Shown: positions 1 to 6,511, numbered from the stretch's first letter. The stretch: 12,169 nt of DNA from CAZMCC01 sp964564695 (GCA_964564695.1 CAZMCC010000104.1:1-12169); one strand, 5' to 3'. A program made the numbers and translations. Notes: generated by a model from the sequence alone, not told the origin.

Positions 1-15
1 CGCTTCTCTTGTCTC

Positions 16-297
16 TTACCCGCTGCCGCCGCCGCCACCGCCGCCGCCGCCGCCTTCGCGGGGACGGGCTTCGTTGACGGTGAGGTCGCGGCCGTCAATG
101 TTCTTGCCATTGAGGGCAGCGATCGCGGCCTTGGCGTGCTCGGGGTTGGAGAACTCAACGAAGCCGAAGCCGCGGGGGCGGCCGGTTTCGCGGTCCATAA
201 CGAGGGAGGCGGAGGAGACTTCGCCGTGAGCGGAAAACAACTCGCGCAGCTGAGACTCGGACGTGTTGAACGACAGATTACCGACGTAAAGCTTCAT
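16..297 (-). CDS. Glycine-tailed RRM RNA-binding protein
   Basis: This encodes a 93-residue protein made of one RNA recognition motif and a glycine tail. RNP2 is LYVGNL (residues 3-8) and RNP1 is RGFGFVEF (42-49), with the usual GxPRGFGFVEF context. Residues from about 83 to the end are almost all Gly. Small bacterial RRM proteins of this kind bind single-stranded RNA, and in cyanobacteria some are cold- or stress-inducible. That role here is inference. I chose the ATG at 297 because MKLYVGNL is the normal beginning of an RRM. An upstream in-frame ATG at 384 would add 29 residues with no family resemblance. No strong Shine-Dalgarno is visible. The stop is TAA. The gene lies downstream of the oxidase gene on the same strand but 209 bases away, so it is probably transcribed separately. 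Confidence 0.92.
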   Translation of the reverse strand: MKLYVGNLSFNTSESQLRELFSAHGEVSSASLVMDRETGRPRGFGFVEFSNPEHAKAAIAALNGKNIDGRDLTVNEARPREGGGGGGGGGGSG

Positions 298-451
298 GAC
301 GCTAGATCCAAACTCGCCCGAATATCCTGAAAAGGCCGGTGCTCTCTCTCGGGCAGAAGGGTCCCGGACGAACGTGAAATGCACCGGTCAACAAGGCCGA
401 GTCAGATCGCGATCCGGGAACTCTACGGGCCCACCGGGCCGGAGTCCTGTG

Positions 452-481
452 CTTTCCCCAAAAAATCACTTCCGGGGAAAG
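452..481. other. Stem-loop between oxidase and RRM genes
   Basis: CTTTCCCC (452-459) and GGGGAAAG (474-481) form a perfect 8-bp inverted repeat around a 14-nt loop. It lies 26 bases past the stop of the oxidase gene, so it could act as its terminator. On the minus strand the T-run is inside the loop, not after the stem, so it is not a classical intrinsic terminator. A shorter GGCCC/GGGCC hairpin lies next to it at 428-440. Confidence 0.35.
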
Positions 482-506
482 GCCCACGGGCCCCCGCATG
501 GCTGAA

Positions 507-1589
507 TCAGACGACCCACGAGGCGACTTCGTCCGCGCAGCCCCAGGCCAACGTCACGCCGCTGCGCCCGTGGCCGTAGTTGTGGATGATGCGGCGGCCG
601 CCCCCCCCACCTCCCCCACCTCCGCCACCCGCCACTTCCTCGATTTCGATGCGTGGGTCTTCGGTGATGCCGCGCGGGCCGCGGCCGGGGCGGAGGCCGA
701 CGTAGCGGGCGATGACTTCCCCGCGGGCGAGGTCGCGCCATTTGTCCCAGCCGTCGATCCGCAGCAGCTCGCGGCAGCGGTCGACGATGTCGCGCTCGAC
801 GTCGGCCTTGAGGGCTTCATCCCAGTCCCCCTCGCGGAAGGTGCTGCCCAGCACGAGGCGGTCGTCGTAACAGAAGACGTAGGTCGCGTTCGAGTTGCCC
901 GGGCGGCGGGCGTCGTCCTGGACGCTGCGGGTCAGGCCGACCGTGTTGGGTACGTGCAGCACCTGGCCGGCGAGTGGGCGGACGAGGGGGTCGGCGGCGA
1001 GGGCGGCGGCCGTTACGCCGGTGCAGTTCACGACGGTGCGGTGGGCGCCCTCGGCCAGGAGGTCCGTTGGCGATTTCACGGTGCGGGTGACGAAGCGGCC
1101 GCCGAGCGCGGCGATGCGGCGCTCGAGCCAGGGGAGGAGGCGGGCCGTGAGGATGTGAGGGCGCTGGGTGTCGTACGCGTAGGTGAACCCCGGGGGGGTT
1201 GGCGTGAGCGGGCGTTCGGGGAGGACGTCGGTGAACGGGCCGTTGGAGTCGTGGGGGCCGTAGCAGTATTCGCGGAGGATGCCCATCCGCACGCCGGTTT
1301 CGTCGGGGCGCTGGGCCAGGCGCAGGTACTCGTCGAGGGACGCGCGGCACCAGCGGGCCAGGCGGCCGGGTTCGGCGCCCGGGTAGGGCGTGAACATCGC
1401 GGGCGCGGCGACCGACGAGAGGCCCCTGCCGGCGGAGTCCTCCCCCACCCGTCGCTCGCTGTAGACCACCACGGGGGTGGCCCCTCCACCGCGTTCGAGG
1501 ATGCGCACGGCCGTGCACAGGCCGACCACGCCGGCGCCGATCACGCCCACGCTGGAAGTCGAAGATGATGATGAAGGCGTCTGGGCCAC
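507..1589 (-). CDS. FAD-dependent D-amino-acid oxidase family protein
   Basis: This is a 360-residue flavoprotein of the DAO fold. Family members oxidatively deaminate amino acids to 2-oxo acids, ammonia and H2O2. The N-terminal dinucleotide-binding motif is GAGVVG (residues 18-23). The C-terminal signature IIHNYGHGRSG (334-344) followed by G-x-A matches the D-amino-acid/D-aspartate oxidase class. In the GLRPGRGP stretch, R300 aligns by motif with the carboxylate-binding Arg283 of mammalian D-amino-acid oxidase, and Y237 sits where the substrate tyrosine of the 'YIIPG' segment is found. An 11-Gly run (321-331) sits just before the signature, in a normally variable loop. The start is GTG at 1589, 21 bases after the stop of the upstream membrane-protein gene, so the two may be cotranscribed. 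No clear Shine-Dalgarno is seen. The residues after the start are a serine run before the first beta strand. Substrate is unknown; D-amino acids are the best guess. Confidence 0.88.
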   Translation of the reverse strand: MAQTPSSSSSTSSVGVIGAGVVGLCTAVRILERGGGATPVVVYSERRVGEDSAGRGLSSVAAPAMFTPYPGAEPGRLARWCRASLDEYLRLAQRPDETGVRMGILREYCYGPHDSNGPFTDVLPERPLTPTPPGFTYAYDTQRPHILTARLLPWLERRIAALGGRFVTRTVKSPTDLLAEGAHRTVVNCTGVTAAALAADPLVRPLAGQVLHVPNTVGLTRSVQDDARRPGNSNATYVFCYDDRLVLGSTFREGDWDEALKADVERDIVDRCRELLRIDGWDKWRDLARGEVIARYVGLRPGRGPRGITEDPRIEIEEVAGGGGGGGGGGGRRIIHNYGHGRSGVTLAWGCADEVASWVV

Positions 1590-1610
1590 CCGAGCGGAGT
1601 CTAGCGAAGA

Positions 1611-2006
1611 TCACCGCTCGGGCGGCACGCTCTCGCCGGGGGGCCGGACTTTGCGGAGGTCGCGTTTGAGGCGCCCAGCGGCCCGCATGGAGAGGGAGGT
1701 GGTGTGCCAGCTATCGAGCAGGGCGAGGGCGCCCATGACGAGGGCGAGGGACATGGCGCTGGTCCAGGCGATGACGAAGGCCCGGGGGCGGGCGGTCCAA
1801 CTGACGCCCGTGAGGCCGTAGGCCATGAAGCCGGTGAGCAGGACGATGACGACCGCGTTGATGGTGCGGAACCAGCGGCGCTTGGGGGTGATGTCGGTGC
1901 GCTGCTGGAGGCCCCAGGCGTACCACAAGGCCCAGGCGACGACGATGGCCGCCAAGGGGAGGACGGCCCACGCGGGGGCGATCACGCTTGCGGGGACCGG
2001 TTGCAC
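1611..2006 (-). CDS. Small three-helix membrane protein, unknown function
   Basis: This is a 131-residue protein I do not recognise. Three hydrophobic segments are visible at about residues 10-32, 48-67 and 75-97. A basic linker (QQRTDITPKRRWFR) lies between the first two, and a charged, proline-containing tail (RLKRDLRKVRPPGESVPPER) ends the protein, so the tail is probably cytoplasmic. The chosen start is GTG at 2006, just ahead of the first helix. The frame stays open somewhat further upstream and no Shine-Dalgarno decides the start, so it is uncertain. It lies between maf (70 bases upstream) and the oxidase (21 bases downstream), all on the minus strand, so a three-gene transcript is plausible. 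Nothing ties it functionally to either neighbour. Confidence 0.7.
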   Translation of the reverse strand: MQPVPASVIAPAWAVLPLAAIVVAWALWYAWGLQQRTDITPKRRWFRTINAVVIVLLTGFMAYGLTGVSWTARPRAFVIAWTSAMSLALVMGALALLDSWHTTSLSMRAAGRLKRDLRKVRPPGESVPPER

Positions 2007-2076
2007 GCCGTGATGGTACGGGTGTGTCGGGGATTTCAGGGGGGTGTCGGGGGTGTCGCGGACGAGGCCGGGCCGA

Positions 2077-2763
2077 TCAGGCCAGGGACTCGAGGGCCTG
2101 GACGAGGCGGGTCATCGGGAGGCCGACGATGGTGGACTCGTCGCCCTCGTGGGTGATGGGCCAGCCGGCCGTGCGGCGTTCGGCGATGTTGTAGGCCCCG
2201 GCCTTGCCGGCCCAGGCGTTGGAGGCGATGTACTGCTCGAGGGCGTCGTCGCTGACTTCGCCGACGCGGACCTTGGCCTCGTCGGCGATGAGGCGGCGGT
2301 CGCCGGTGTGGGGGTCGAGGAGGCAAACGCCGCTGATGACCGAGTGCTCGCCGCGACGGAGGCGGCGGAGGATCTCGCGGGCGGAGTCGGGGGTCGTGGG
2401 GGCGGGCAGGACGACGCCGTCCTTGACGACGATCGTGTCGGCCCCGAGGACCACGTGATGCCGGTCAGCGCTGGCGCTGATTTCGCGTTGGGCGTCGGAG
2501 CCGCGGGCAGCACTGGCGGCTTTGAGGTGGGCCAGAGCCATGGCCCACTGGGCGGGCTCGACGCGGCCGGGCTCGAGGTGCGTGTCGTCGATGCCGCTCT
2601 CGACGACGCGGAAGTCGATGTGATGTTCGGCGAGGAGCTCGCGGCGTCGCGGCGAGCGGCTGGCGAGGAGAACCAGGACCGCGCGACGGCGGTCCGCCTG
2701 CTTGGGGGAAGCCTTCAGGCCGCCCCGACCCCCGCCACCCAATTCGCCTCCCTGCGACAGCAT
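2077..2763 (-). CDS. maf: Maf-type nucleoside triphosphate pyrophosphatase
   Basis: This is a 228-residue Maf/HAM1-fold protein. Maf enzymes cleave non-canonical or canonical pyrimidine NTPs (or m7GTP) to the NMP plus PPi and are linked to housecleaning and division arrest. Visible motifs are LLASRSPRRRELL (residues 32-44, nucleotide-binding N-terminus), GADT (107-110, with the catalytic Asp at 109), SGVCLLD (144-150), and GKAGAYNIAERRTAGWPI (186-203) followed by GLPM (214-217). The segment after GAY differs from the GIQG of the YhdE (dTTP/UTP) subfamily and the YceF (m7GTP) subfamily, so substrate cannot be assigned. The ATG at 2763 is preceded by GAGGAG with 7-nt spacing. The frame stays open upstream to an ATG at 3090, but that would add 109 residues with no Maf resemblance. 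A low-complexity stretch (residues 3-28) precedes the fold. Confidence 0.92.
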   Translation of the reverse strand: MLSQGGELGGGGRGGLKASPKQADRRRAVLVLLASRSPRRRELLAEHHIDFRVVESGIDDTHLEPGRVEPAQWAMALAHLKAASAARGSDAQREISASADRHHVVLGADTIVVKDGVVLPAPTTPDSAREILRRLRRGEHSVISGVCLLDPHTGDRRLIADEAKVRVGEVSDDALEQYIASNAWAGKAGAYNIAERRTAGWPITHEGDESTIVGLPMTRLVQALESLA

Positions 2764-3245
2764 TCGTCCGCTCCTCGCTTCATAAACGCCGGCGGCCAAG
2801 CGGAGGTTCTGATCCGGGTTGGTGTTGGAGGGGGAAATCGCGTCGCCCCCCACCTCCACTTGAACCGGTCCCAGCCCGGCTGGTCCCACCAGCCCAGTCG
2901 TATTTGCCGTGATCGCCACCATGCGTCGGCTCTCCCCTCGCGGAACACTCACCGGGGTTGCGGGGCCACGTGGCCCTCGGCAATCGCAAACCCTGATCTC
3001 CACCGTCGTTATCGACCATCCATGGCGTGCGGGGTCAAGAGTGACCGCCGCAACGCGAATGTCGTTCACAACCGATTCGTCCGCGCCCATACCGTTGGGA
3101 AATCACGCGGCCCGATTGCGGGGCGCGGAGACGGCGGGCTGTTGTTGTACCGCCGCGTCGCGCGACCGCTGCAGTGTGTTGGACTCCTGCCGCGTACTGA
3201 AGTTCCGGCGAAACCCCCACGACGAAGACAAGCTGCGAACCCCTT
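2764..3245. other. Divergent intergenic region maf / omega-amidase
   Basis: These 482 bases hold no gene I can support. The minus frame of maf stays open through 2764-3090, encoding 109 extra residues with an ATG at 3090. The product has no recognisable domain, and third codon positions look less GC-biased than in the neighbouring genes. I counted 10 A/T in the 40 codons nearest maf, and more beyond. I see no convincing -35/-10 pair, tRNA, terminator or repeat. As it lies between divergent genes, it should contain both promoters. Confidence 0.55.
2771..2776 (-). promoter_or_regulatory. Shine-Dalgarno of maf
   Basis: On the minus strand GAGGAG lies 7 nt before the ATG at 2763. It is one of the strongest ribosome-binding sites in the window and decides the maf start against the upstream in-frame ATG at 3090. 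Confidence 0.7.
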
Positions 3246-4169
3246 ATGCACGCCCACCTAGTTCAGTTCGATATCGCCTGGGAATCGCCGCGGGAGAACT
3301 TTGCGCACGTGCGGCGGGTGCTGGGGCTCGATACCGCCCAGGATGGGGTGGGCGCGGGGGCGGGTGAACGGATGAAAGTCCGGCCCGGCGACCTTGTGTG
3401 CCTGCCGGAGATGTTCGACACGGGGTTCTCCCTGAACCCCGAGCGCACGCATGATGAGGCGGGCGCGACACTTGCGTTCCTGCGCGAGATCGCCCGCGAG
3501 CTGAAGTGCACGGTGCATGGATCGCGGACGCTGCGGGCGCCTGATGGACGGGGCCGCAACATGGCGACCGTGATCGGGGCCGATGGCGGTGTGCGGGCCG
3601 ACTACGCGAAGATTCACCCGTTCCTGGGCACGGAGTCGGAGCGGTTCGAGGGCGGCGCGGACCTTGCGACGTACCCCTGGAACTCCGGGAGGGGCGATGT
3701 CCGGGCGGGCGATGCCGCGTCGATCCGCGTCGGCGTGGCGATCTGCTACGACCTGCGATTCCCCGAACTCTTCCGGGCGCTCGCGCTGGGGCGCACCGGG
3801 GCGGCGCTGCACCGAGCGTTCCGCGCCTTGGGTGACAGCGGACCACCGGGCACGCCCAGCGATCCGCACGCCGGCGGGGCGGAGATGTTTGTGATCGGGG
3901 CCAACTGGCCGTTGGCGCGGGCGCACCACTGGCGGGCGCTGCTGATCGCGCGGGCGATCGAGAACCAGGCGTATGTGCTGGGGATCAATCGGGTGGGGCG
4001 CGATCCGAACCTGGCGTACAACGGCGGGTCGATCGCCGTGGGGCCGAAGGGGGATGTGCTGGGGGAGCTTGATGACCGCGAGGGGGTGCTGAGCGTGGAG
4101 ATCGATCCGGCGCTTGTGCGGCAGTGGCGCGGGAGCTTTCCGGCGCTGCGCGATGCGCGGATGGTTTAG
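3246..4169 (+). CDS. Nitrilase-superfamily omega-amidase (YafV/Nit2-like)
   Basis: This is a 307-residue carbon-nitrogen hydrolase. The Glu-Lys-Cys triad is visible: E55 in LPEMFDTGF, K122 in YAKIHPF and C167 in ICYDLRFPELFR. Downstream ANWP (219-222), ARAIENQAYVLGINRVG and the ending SFPALRDA are typical of the YafV/Nit2 branch. That branch hydrolyses 2-oxoglutaramate or 2-oxosuccinamate to the 2-oxo acid and ammonia, a repair or salvage reaction linked to glutamine transamination and methionine salvage. The substrate is inferred from motifs only. Between ALALG and GGAEMFVIGANWP there is an extra segment of about 27 residues (183-209) rich in Gly and Pro. Another low-complexity stretch occurs near 30-45. 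The ATG at 3246 gives the normal N-terminus (HLVQFDIAWE), although no good Shine-Dalgarno precedes it. The stop is TAG, and it is followed at once by a paired palindromic repeat. Confidence 0.9.
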   Translation: MHAHLVQFDIAWESPRENFAHVRRVLGLDTAQDGVGAGAGERMKVRPGDLVCLPEMFDTGFSLNPERTHDEAGATLAFLREIARELKCTVHGSRTLRAPDGRGRNMATVIGADGGVRADYAKIHPFLGTESERFEGGADLATYPWNSGRGDVRAGDAASIRVGVAICYDLRFPELFRALALGRTGAALHRAFRALGDSGPPGTPSDPHAGGAEMFVIGANWPLARAHHWRALLIARAIENQAYVLGINRVGRDPNLAYNGGSIAVGPKGDVLGELDDREGVLSVEIDPALVRQWRGSFPALRDARMV

Positions 4170-4175
4170 CGGACT

Positions 4176-4203
4176 GATCCGAGCCTCCCGCGCGAGCGGG
4201 AGG
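4176..4203 (-). repeat. Palindromic repeat family 1, copy 1 (inverted)
   Basis: This 28-base unit is the exact reverse complement of 4228-4255. Its core is a hairpin, CCTCCCGC (4184-4191), loop GCGA, GCGGGAGG (4196-4203), flanked by GATCCGAG. With copy 2 it makes a 28-bp perfect inverted pair separated by 24 nt, directly after the omega-amidase stop. It could act as a terminator or mRNA-stabilising structure, or be a REPIN-like element. Confidence 0.85.
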
Positions 4204-4227
4204 TGTTGGAGTCGGGTAATCGCAAGG

Positions 4228-4255
4228 CCTCCCGCTCGCGCGGGAGGCTCGGATC
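4228..4255 (+). repeat. Palindromic repeat family 1, copy 2
   Basis: CCTCCCGC (4228-4235), loop TCGC, GCGGGAGG (4240-4247), then CTCGGATC. It is immediately followed by GGAGGG (4257-4262), the Shine-Dalgarno of the first array gene (ATG 4266). The same order of palindrome, CTCGGATC, Shine-Dalgarno and ATG recurs before the second array gene. Confidence 0.85.
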
Positions 4256-4265
4256 CGGAGGGTGC

Positions 4266-5024
4266 ATGACGCGGCGCACTGCGGGAACGCTCGTGATCGT
4301 GTTTGTGCTGGGGGCTGTCGCCAACGTGCTCGTTACGGCGTGGTGCGTCTACAACGCGTCGACGCACAACGAGCACGAATACTCCGGCGCATGGAGCGAC
4401 GGGGTCGCGACGTACCACGTGGCGCTCATGACGGGTTACGGGAAGCGCATCGCGTACTGGCACCTGCCCGTCGCGAGCGAGCCCGAACAGCTCGAGCCCG
4501 GGCGAATCCGACCGCCGCGCTGGGCTTCGACTGGCGACTCGGGCGTGCTCGCGCGGCTGACGTCGGACCCGCCGAAGATGGAGGCAGGCGGATACCTTCG
4601 AAAGAGCACGCGGTTTGAGGTGGCGTTCGGCTGGCCGTGCCTCTCGTTCCGTGGCGGGTTCTTTGTGTTCGCGTCGCAACAGCCCATGACGCAGCACGAC
4701 TTCGGCCCTGAACTGCCCAACGTCTTCAAACAGGAAGTGAACTACCAGACGGCCGAGCCGCGGACGATGCCCCTGATGCCGATGCTCCCGGGTCTGGCAG
4801 CGAACACCGCGGTGTACGCGGGCGCCTGGTGGCTTGTGGTGTTTGCGCCGGGGACGATCCGACGACATCGCCGTCGGCGGCGCGGCGCGTGCGTGCGTTG
4901 CGGTTACGACCGGCGCGGCATCGGTGCGGACGCCGCGTGCCCTGAGTGCGGAGCGGCCGCTTCCGGCCAACCGGCCGCAACACCTCCCGCTTGCGCGGGA
5001 GGCTCGGATCAGGAGGCGGCATGA
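4266..5024 (+). CDS. Array paralogue 1: two-helix membrane protein with zinc ribbon
   Basis: This is a 252-residue protein of a family I cannot name. Helix 1 (about 8-29) contains LGAVANVLVTAWCVY. An extracytoplasmic domain follows with GKRIAYW (59-65), PPRW (83-86) and FGWPCLSFRGG (121-131). EPRTMPLMPMLPG leads into helix 2 (about 174-195). Then come an Arg-rich stretch and a Cys4 zinc ribbon, C209-x2-C212-GYDRRGI...C225-x2-C228. Positive charges before helix 1 and after helix 2 predict both ends in the cytoplasm. The ATG at 4266 follows GGAGGG and aligns with the other paralogues. An in-frame ATG at 4203 would translate the repeat and is rejected. The tail after the ribbon (PATPPACAGGSDQ) is encoded by a repeat copy. 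The stop overlaps the next start (ATGA). Gene 4 of the array is its closest relative by motif. Function is unknown. Confidence 0.88.
   Translation: MTRRTAGTLVIVFVLGAVANVLVTAWCVYNASTHNEHEYSGAWSDGVATYHVALMTGYGKRIAYWHLPVASEPEQLEPGRIRPPRWASTGDSGVLARLTSDPPKMEAGGYLRKSTRFEVAFGWPCLSFRGGFFVFASQQPMTQHDFGPELPNVFKQEVNYQTAEPRTMPLMPMLPGLAANTAVYAGAWWLVVFAPGTIRRHRRRRRGACVRCGYDRRGIGADAACPECGAAASGQPAATPPACAGGSDQEAA
4983..5010 (+). repeat. Palindromic repeat family 1, copy 3 (inside coding sequence)
   Basis: The 28-base unit matches copy 2 with one change, loop TTGC for TCGC: CCTCCCGC (4983-4990) and GCGGGAGG (4995-5002), then CTCGGATC. It is translated as the C-terminal tail of array gene 1. It is followed directly by AGGAGG (5011-5016), which is the Shine-Dalgarno of array gene 2. 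Confidence 0.85.
5011..5016 (+). promoter_or_regulatory. Shine-Dalgarno of array gene 2, attached to repeat
   Basis: AGGAGG lies 4 nt before the ATG at 5021. It sits directly after the conserved CTCGGATC part of repeat copy 3 and within the last codons of array gene 1. The repeat hairpin could therefore influence coupled initiation. Confidence 0.7.
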
Positions 5025-5731
5025 GGCGGGGCACCGTACAGAGGCTCGTGATCGCGGCGGCGCTGGGGACGGTGACCAACGTGATGGTCACGGTGCTGTG
5101 TGTGTACCGGGCGCCGGCCGGAAGCGAGACGGTTCACTGGCTCTGGGACCGCGGCGACGGGTACTTCGGCATCTGGACCCGCGGCGGACCCGGCAAAGCG
5201 ATCTATCGCTGGTACGCTCACGGGCGCACCGATCCGAGGACGCTCGGTGTACCGCATGTGACGACACGGGCGATCTCGAGCCCGCCGCGGGGGTCGACGC
5301 TGAGGAGCGCGTATTGGACGAGCGCGATCGCCGAGAAGGCGGCGAGCGGCGGGGGGAGCCGGATCGATGTGGCGTATGGCTGGCCGTGCCTGTCGTTCCG
5401 CGGCGGGTATACCGAGACCTTCGGCGGGCCGGCGACGGCGGGCATCGTTCACGATGTCGAACCGCACCTGGACGAGATGGTGATCGACGTGGTTCGGAAC
5501 GGCAAGGCGGTGCAGATTACCGACCCGCGTCCGACGCCATTGATTCCGGTGTGGCCGGGCGTGGTCGTCAACAGCGTTCTCTTCGGCGCGGCGTGGTACG
5601 GCCTGCTGCTGATTCCGGCATCGCTGCGGCGAGGGCGTCGGCGCCGCCGGGGCGCGTGCGTCGAATGCGGCTACGACCGTCGCGGGATTGCACCTGAAGC
5701 CGCGTGTCCGGAGTGCGGGACGAGCGCATGA
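5021..5731 (+). CDS. Array paralogue 2: two-helix membrane protein with zinc ribbon
   Basis: This is a 236-residue member of the same family. Helix 1 (about 8-29) has LGTVTNVMVTVLCVY. The outer domain has WDRGDGYFGIW, PGKAIYRWY, STLRSAYWT and DVAYGWPCLSFRGG. DPRPTPLIPVWPG precedes helix 2 (about 178-199). An Arg-rich linker and zinc ribbon follow: C213-x2-C216-GYDRRGI...C229-x2-C232. The start ATG at 5021 overlaps the stop of gene 1 (ATGA) and has AGGAGG 4 nt upstream, so translation is probably coupled. Its own stop overlaps the start of gene 3 in the same way. Shared motifs (WxRGD, SAYWT, DVAYGWPxLSFRGG) link it most closely to array gene 5. Function is unknown; a membrane-anchored sensor or interaction module is only a guess. 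Confidence 0.88.
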   Translation: MRRGTVQRLVIAAALGTVTNVMVTVLCVYRAPAGSETVHWLWDRGDGYFGIWTRGGPGKAIYRWYAHGRTDPRTLGVPHVTTRAISSPPRGSTLRSAYWTSAIAEKAASGGGSRIDVAYGWPCLSFRGGYTETFGGPATAGIVHDVEPHLDEMVIDVVRNGKAVQITDPRPTPLIPVWPGVVVNSVLFGAAWYGLLLIPASLRRGRRRRRGACVECGYDRRGIAPEAACPECGTSA

Positions 5732-6396
5732 GCGCGGCGCGCCCCACCTATCGCCTTCCGATCCCTCCGAGGGTGCCGACGCTGGCCCAGCTTCGGCGGC
5801 GGCGCCGGGCATTCGCGGCGGTCGGCGTCGTGCTGCTCGGCGTTCTCACGAACATCGGCGTGACCGGCTACTGCGTCTACTCGGGGTACGCGTCGGAATC
5901 CAAGGGCGTCAGTGGGCGCGTGATGCGCGATGGGCAGGCGTTCATCACCGAGCTGAACTCGAGCCTGTGCAAGTCGATCTGCGTGTGGGTGAAGGACGCG
6001 GGGTCGTCGTACTCGACGAGCTCGACGATCATCGACGGGCTGGAGCCGCCGCCCTGGGCCCGGCTCAGCGATGCGACCGCGAAGACGCTGCTCGAGGACC
6101 CGTATTGCCAGCGGAGCCACTGGGCGATCGCGTATGGGTGGCCGATGCGGGCGTTCCAAGGGGGCGCGACGCGGATACCCGGGGCGCCGCGCCTCGTCAA
6201 CCCGGAGTACTGGCCGGAGCTGGCGCAGAAGCGCACGATCAGCGAAGGGCGGCGGACCAGGAGCGTGCCGCCCGAGCCGCGGTCGACGCCGCTGGAACCG
6301 CTGTGGCCGGGAGTGCTGGTGAACTCGGCGTTCTATGCGGCGGGGTGGGGCGTGTTCTTGTGGTGGAGCGGGAGGAGGGAGAGAAGAGGGCGGTAG
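5728..6396 (+). CDS. Array paralogue 3: divergent member lacking the zinc ribbon
   Basis: This is a 222-residue protein and the most divergent of the five. It has a longer N-terminus (about 27 residues, ending in RRRRR) before helix 1 (28-51, LGVLTNIGVTGYCVY). The outer domain keeps PPPW, AIAYGWPMRAFQGG and EPRSTPLEPLWPG, but has SLCKSICVW where the others have GKxIxxW. Helix 2 is about 193-213. The protein then stops after an Arg-rich end (SGRRERRGR) with no Cys4 ribbon, and I find no CGYDRRG-like coding in the 160 bases after the stop. The start ATG at 5728 overlaps the stop of gene 2 (ATGA). A GTG at 5704 is possible but would lie inside gene 2's zinc ribbon codons. It may be a diverged first-type member that lost its tail, or a form that works without the ribbon. 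Confidence 0.85.
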   Translation: MSAARPTYRLPIPPRVPTLAQLRRRRRAFAAVGVVLLGVLTNIGVTGYCVYSGYASESKGVSGRVMRDGQAFITELNSSLCKSICVWVKDAGSSYSTSSTIIDGLEPPPWARLSDATAKTLLEDPYCQRSHWAIAYGWPMRAFQGGATRIPGAPRLVNPEYWPELAQKRTISEGRRTRSVPPEPRSTPLEPLWPGVLVNSAFYAAGWGVFLWWSGRRERRGR

Positions 6397-6477
6397 TCGG
6401 GCACGGGTCCAGCGCGCGGCGACGCCGACGGCTGCGGAGGATTGGAGAAGGAGGTAGGAGTCGAGCCCTCACCCCTG

Positions 6478-6511
6478 CCCTCTCCCTCGGTCAAAGCCCC
6501 GAGGGAGAGGG
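6478..6511. repeat. Palindromic repeat family 3 (13-bp perfect hairpin)
   Basis: CCCTCTCCCTCGG (6478-6490) and CCGAGGGAGAGGG (6499-6511) are perfectly complementary around an 8-nt loop. It lies in the 162-base gap between array genes 3 and 4. The flanking CCCTCACCCCTG resembles a common type of intergenic palindrome seen in many bacteria. It may end the first transcript of the array. No T-run follows on the plus strand, and nothing else supportable is seen in this gap. Confidence 0.8.

Noticed and set aside
298..384. Upstream ATG (384) for the RRM protein
   Set aside because: It adds 29 residues without family resemblance before the canonical MKLYVGNL start.
498..1568. Plus-strand open frame of 356 codons opposite the oxidase
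   Set aside because: It has no domain and lies antisense to a clear D-amino-acid oxidase. Long antisense frames are expected at this GC content.
2044..3261. Plus-strand open frame of 405 codons over maf
   Set aside because: It is antisense to Maf motifs and its protein has a compositional bias without any recognisable motif.
3258..4970. Minus-strand open frame of 570 codons over the omega-amidase and array gene 1
   Set aside because: It covers two well-supported plus-strand genes and is an Arg/Pro-rich antisense shadow.
5729..5731. Possible fusion or readthrough between array genes 2 and 3
   Set aside because: The frames differ by one base and each has a complete helix 1 start motif, so this is an ordinary ATGA overlap.
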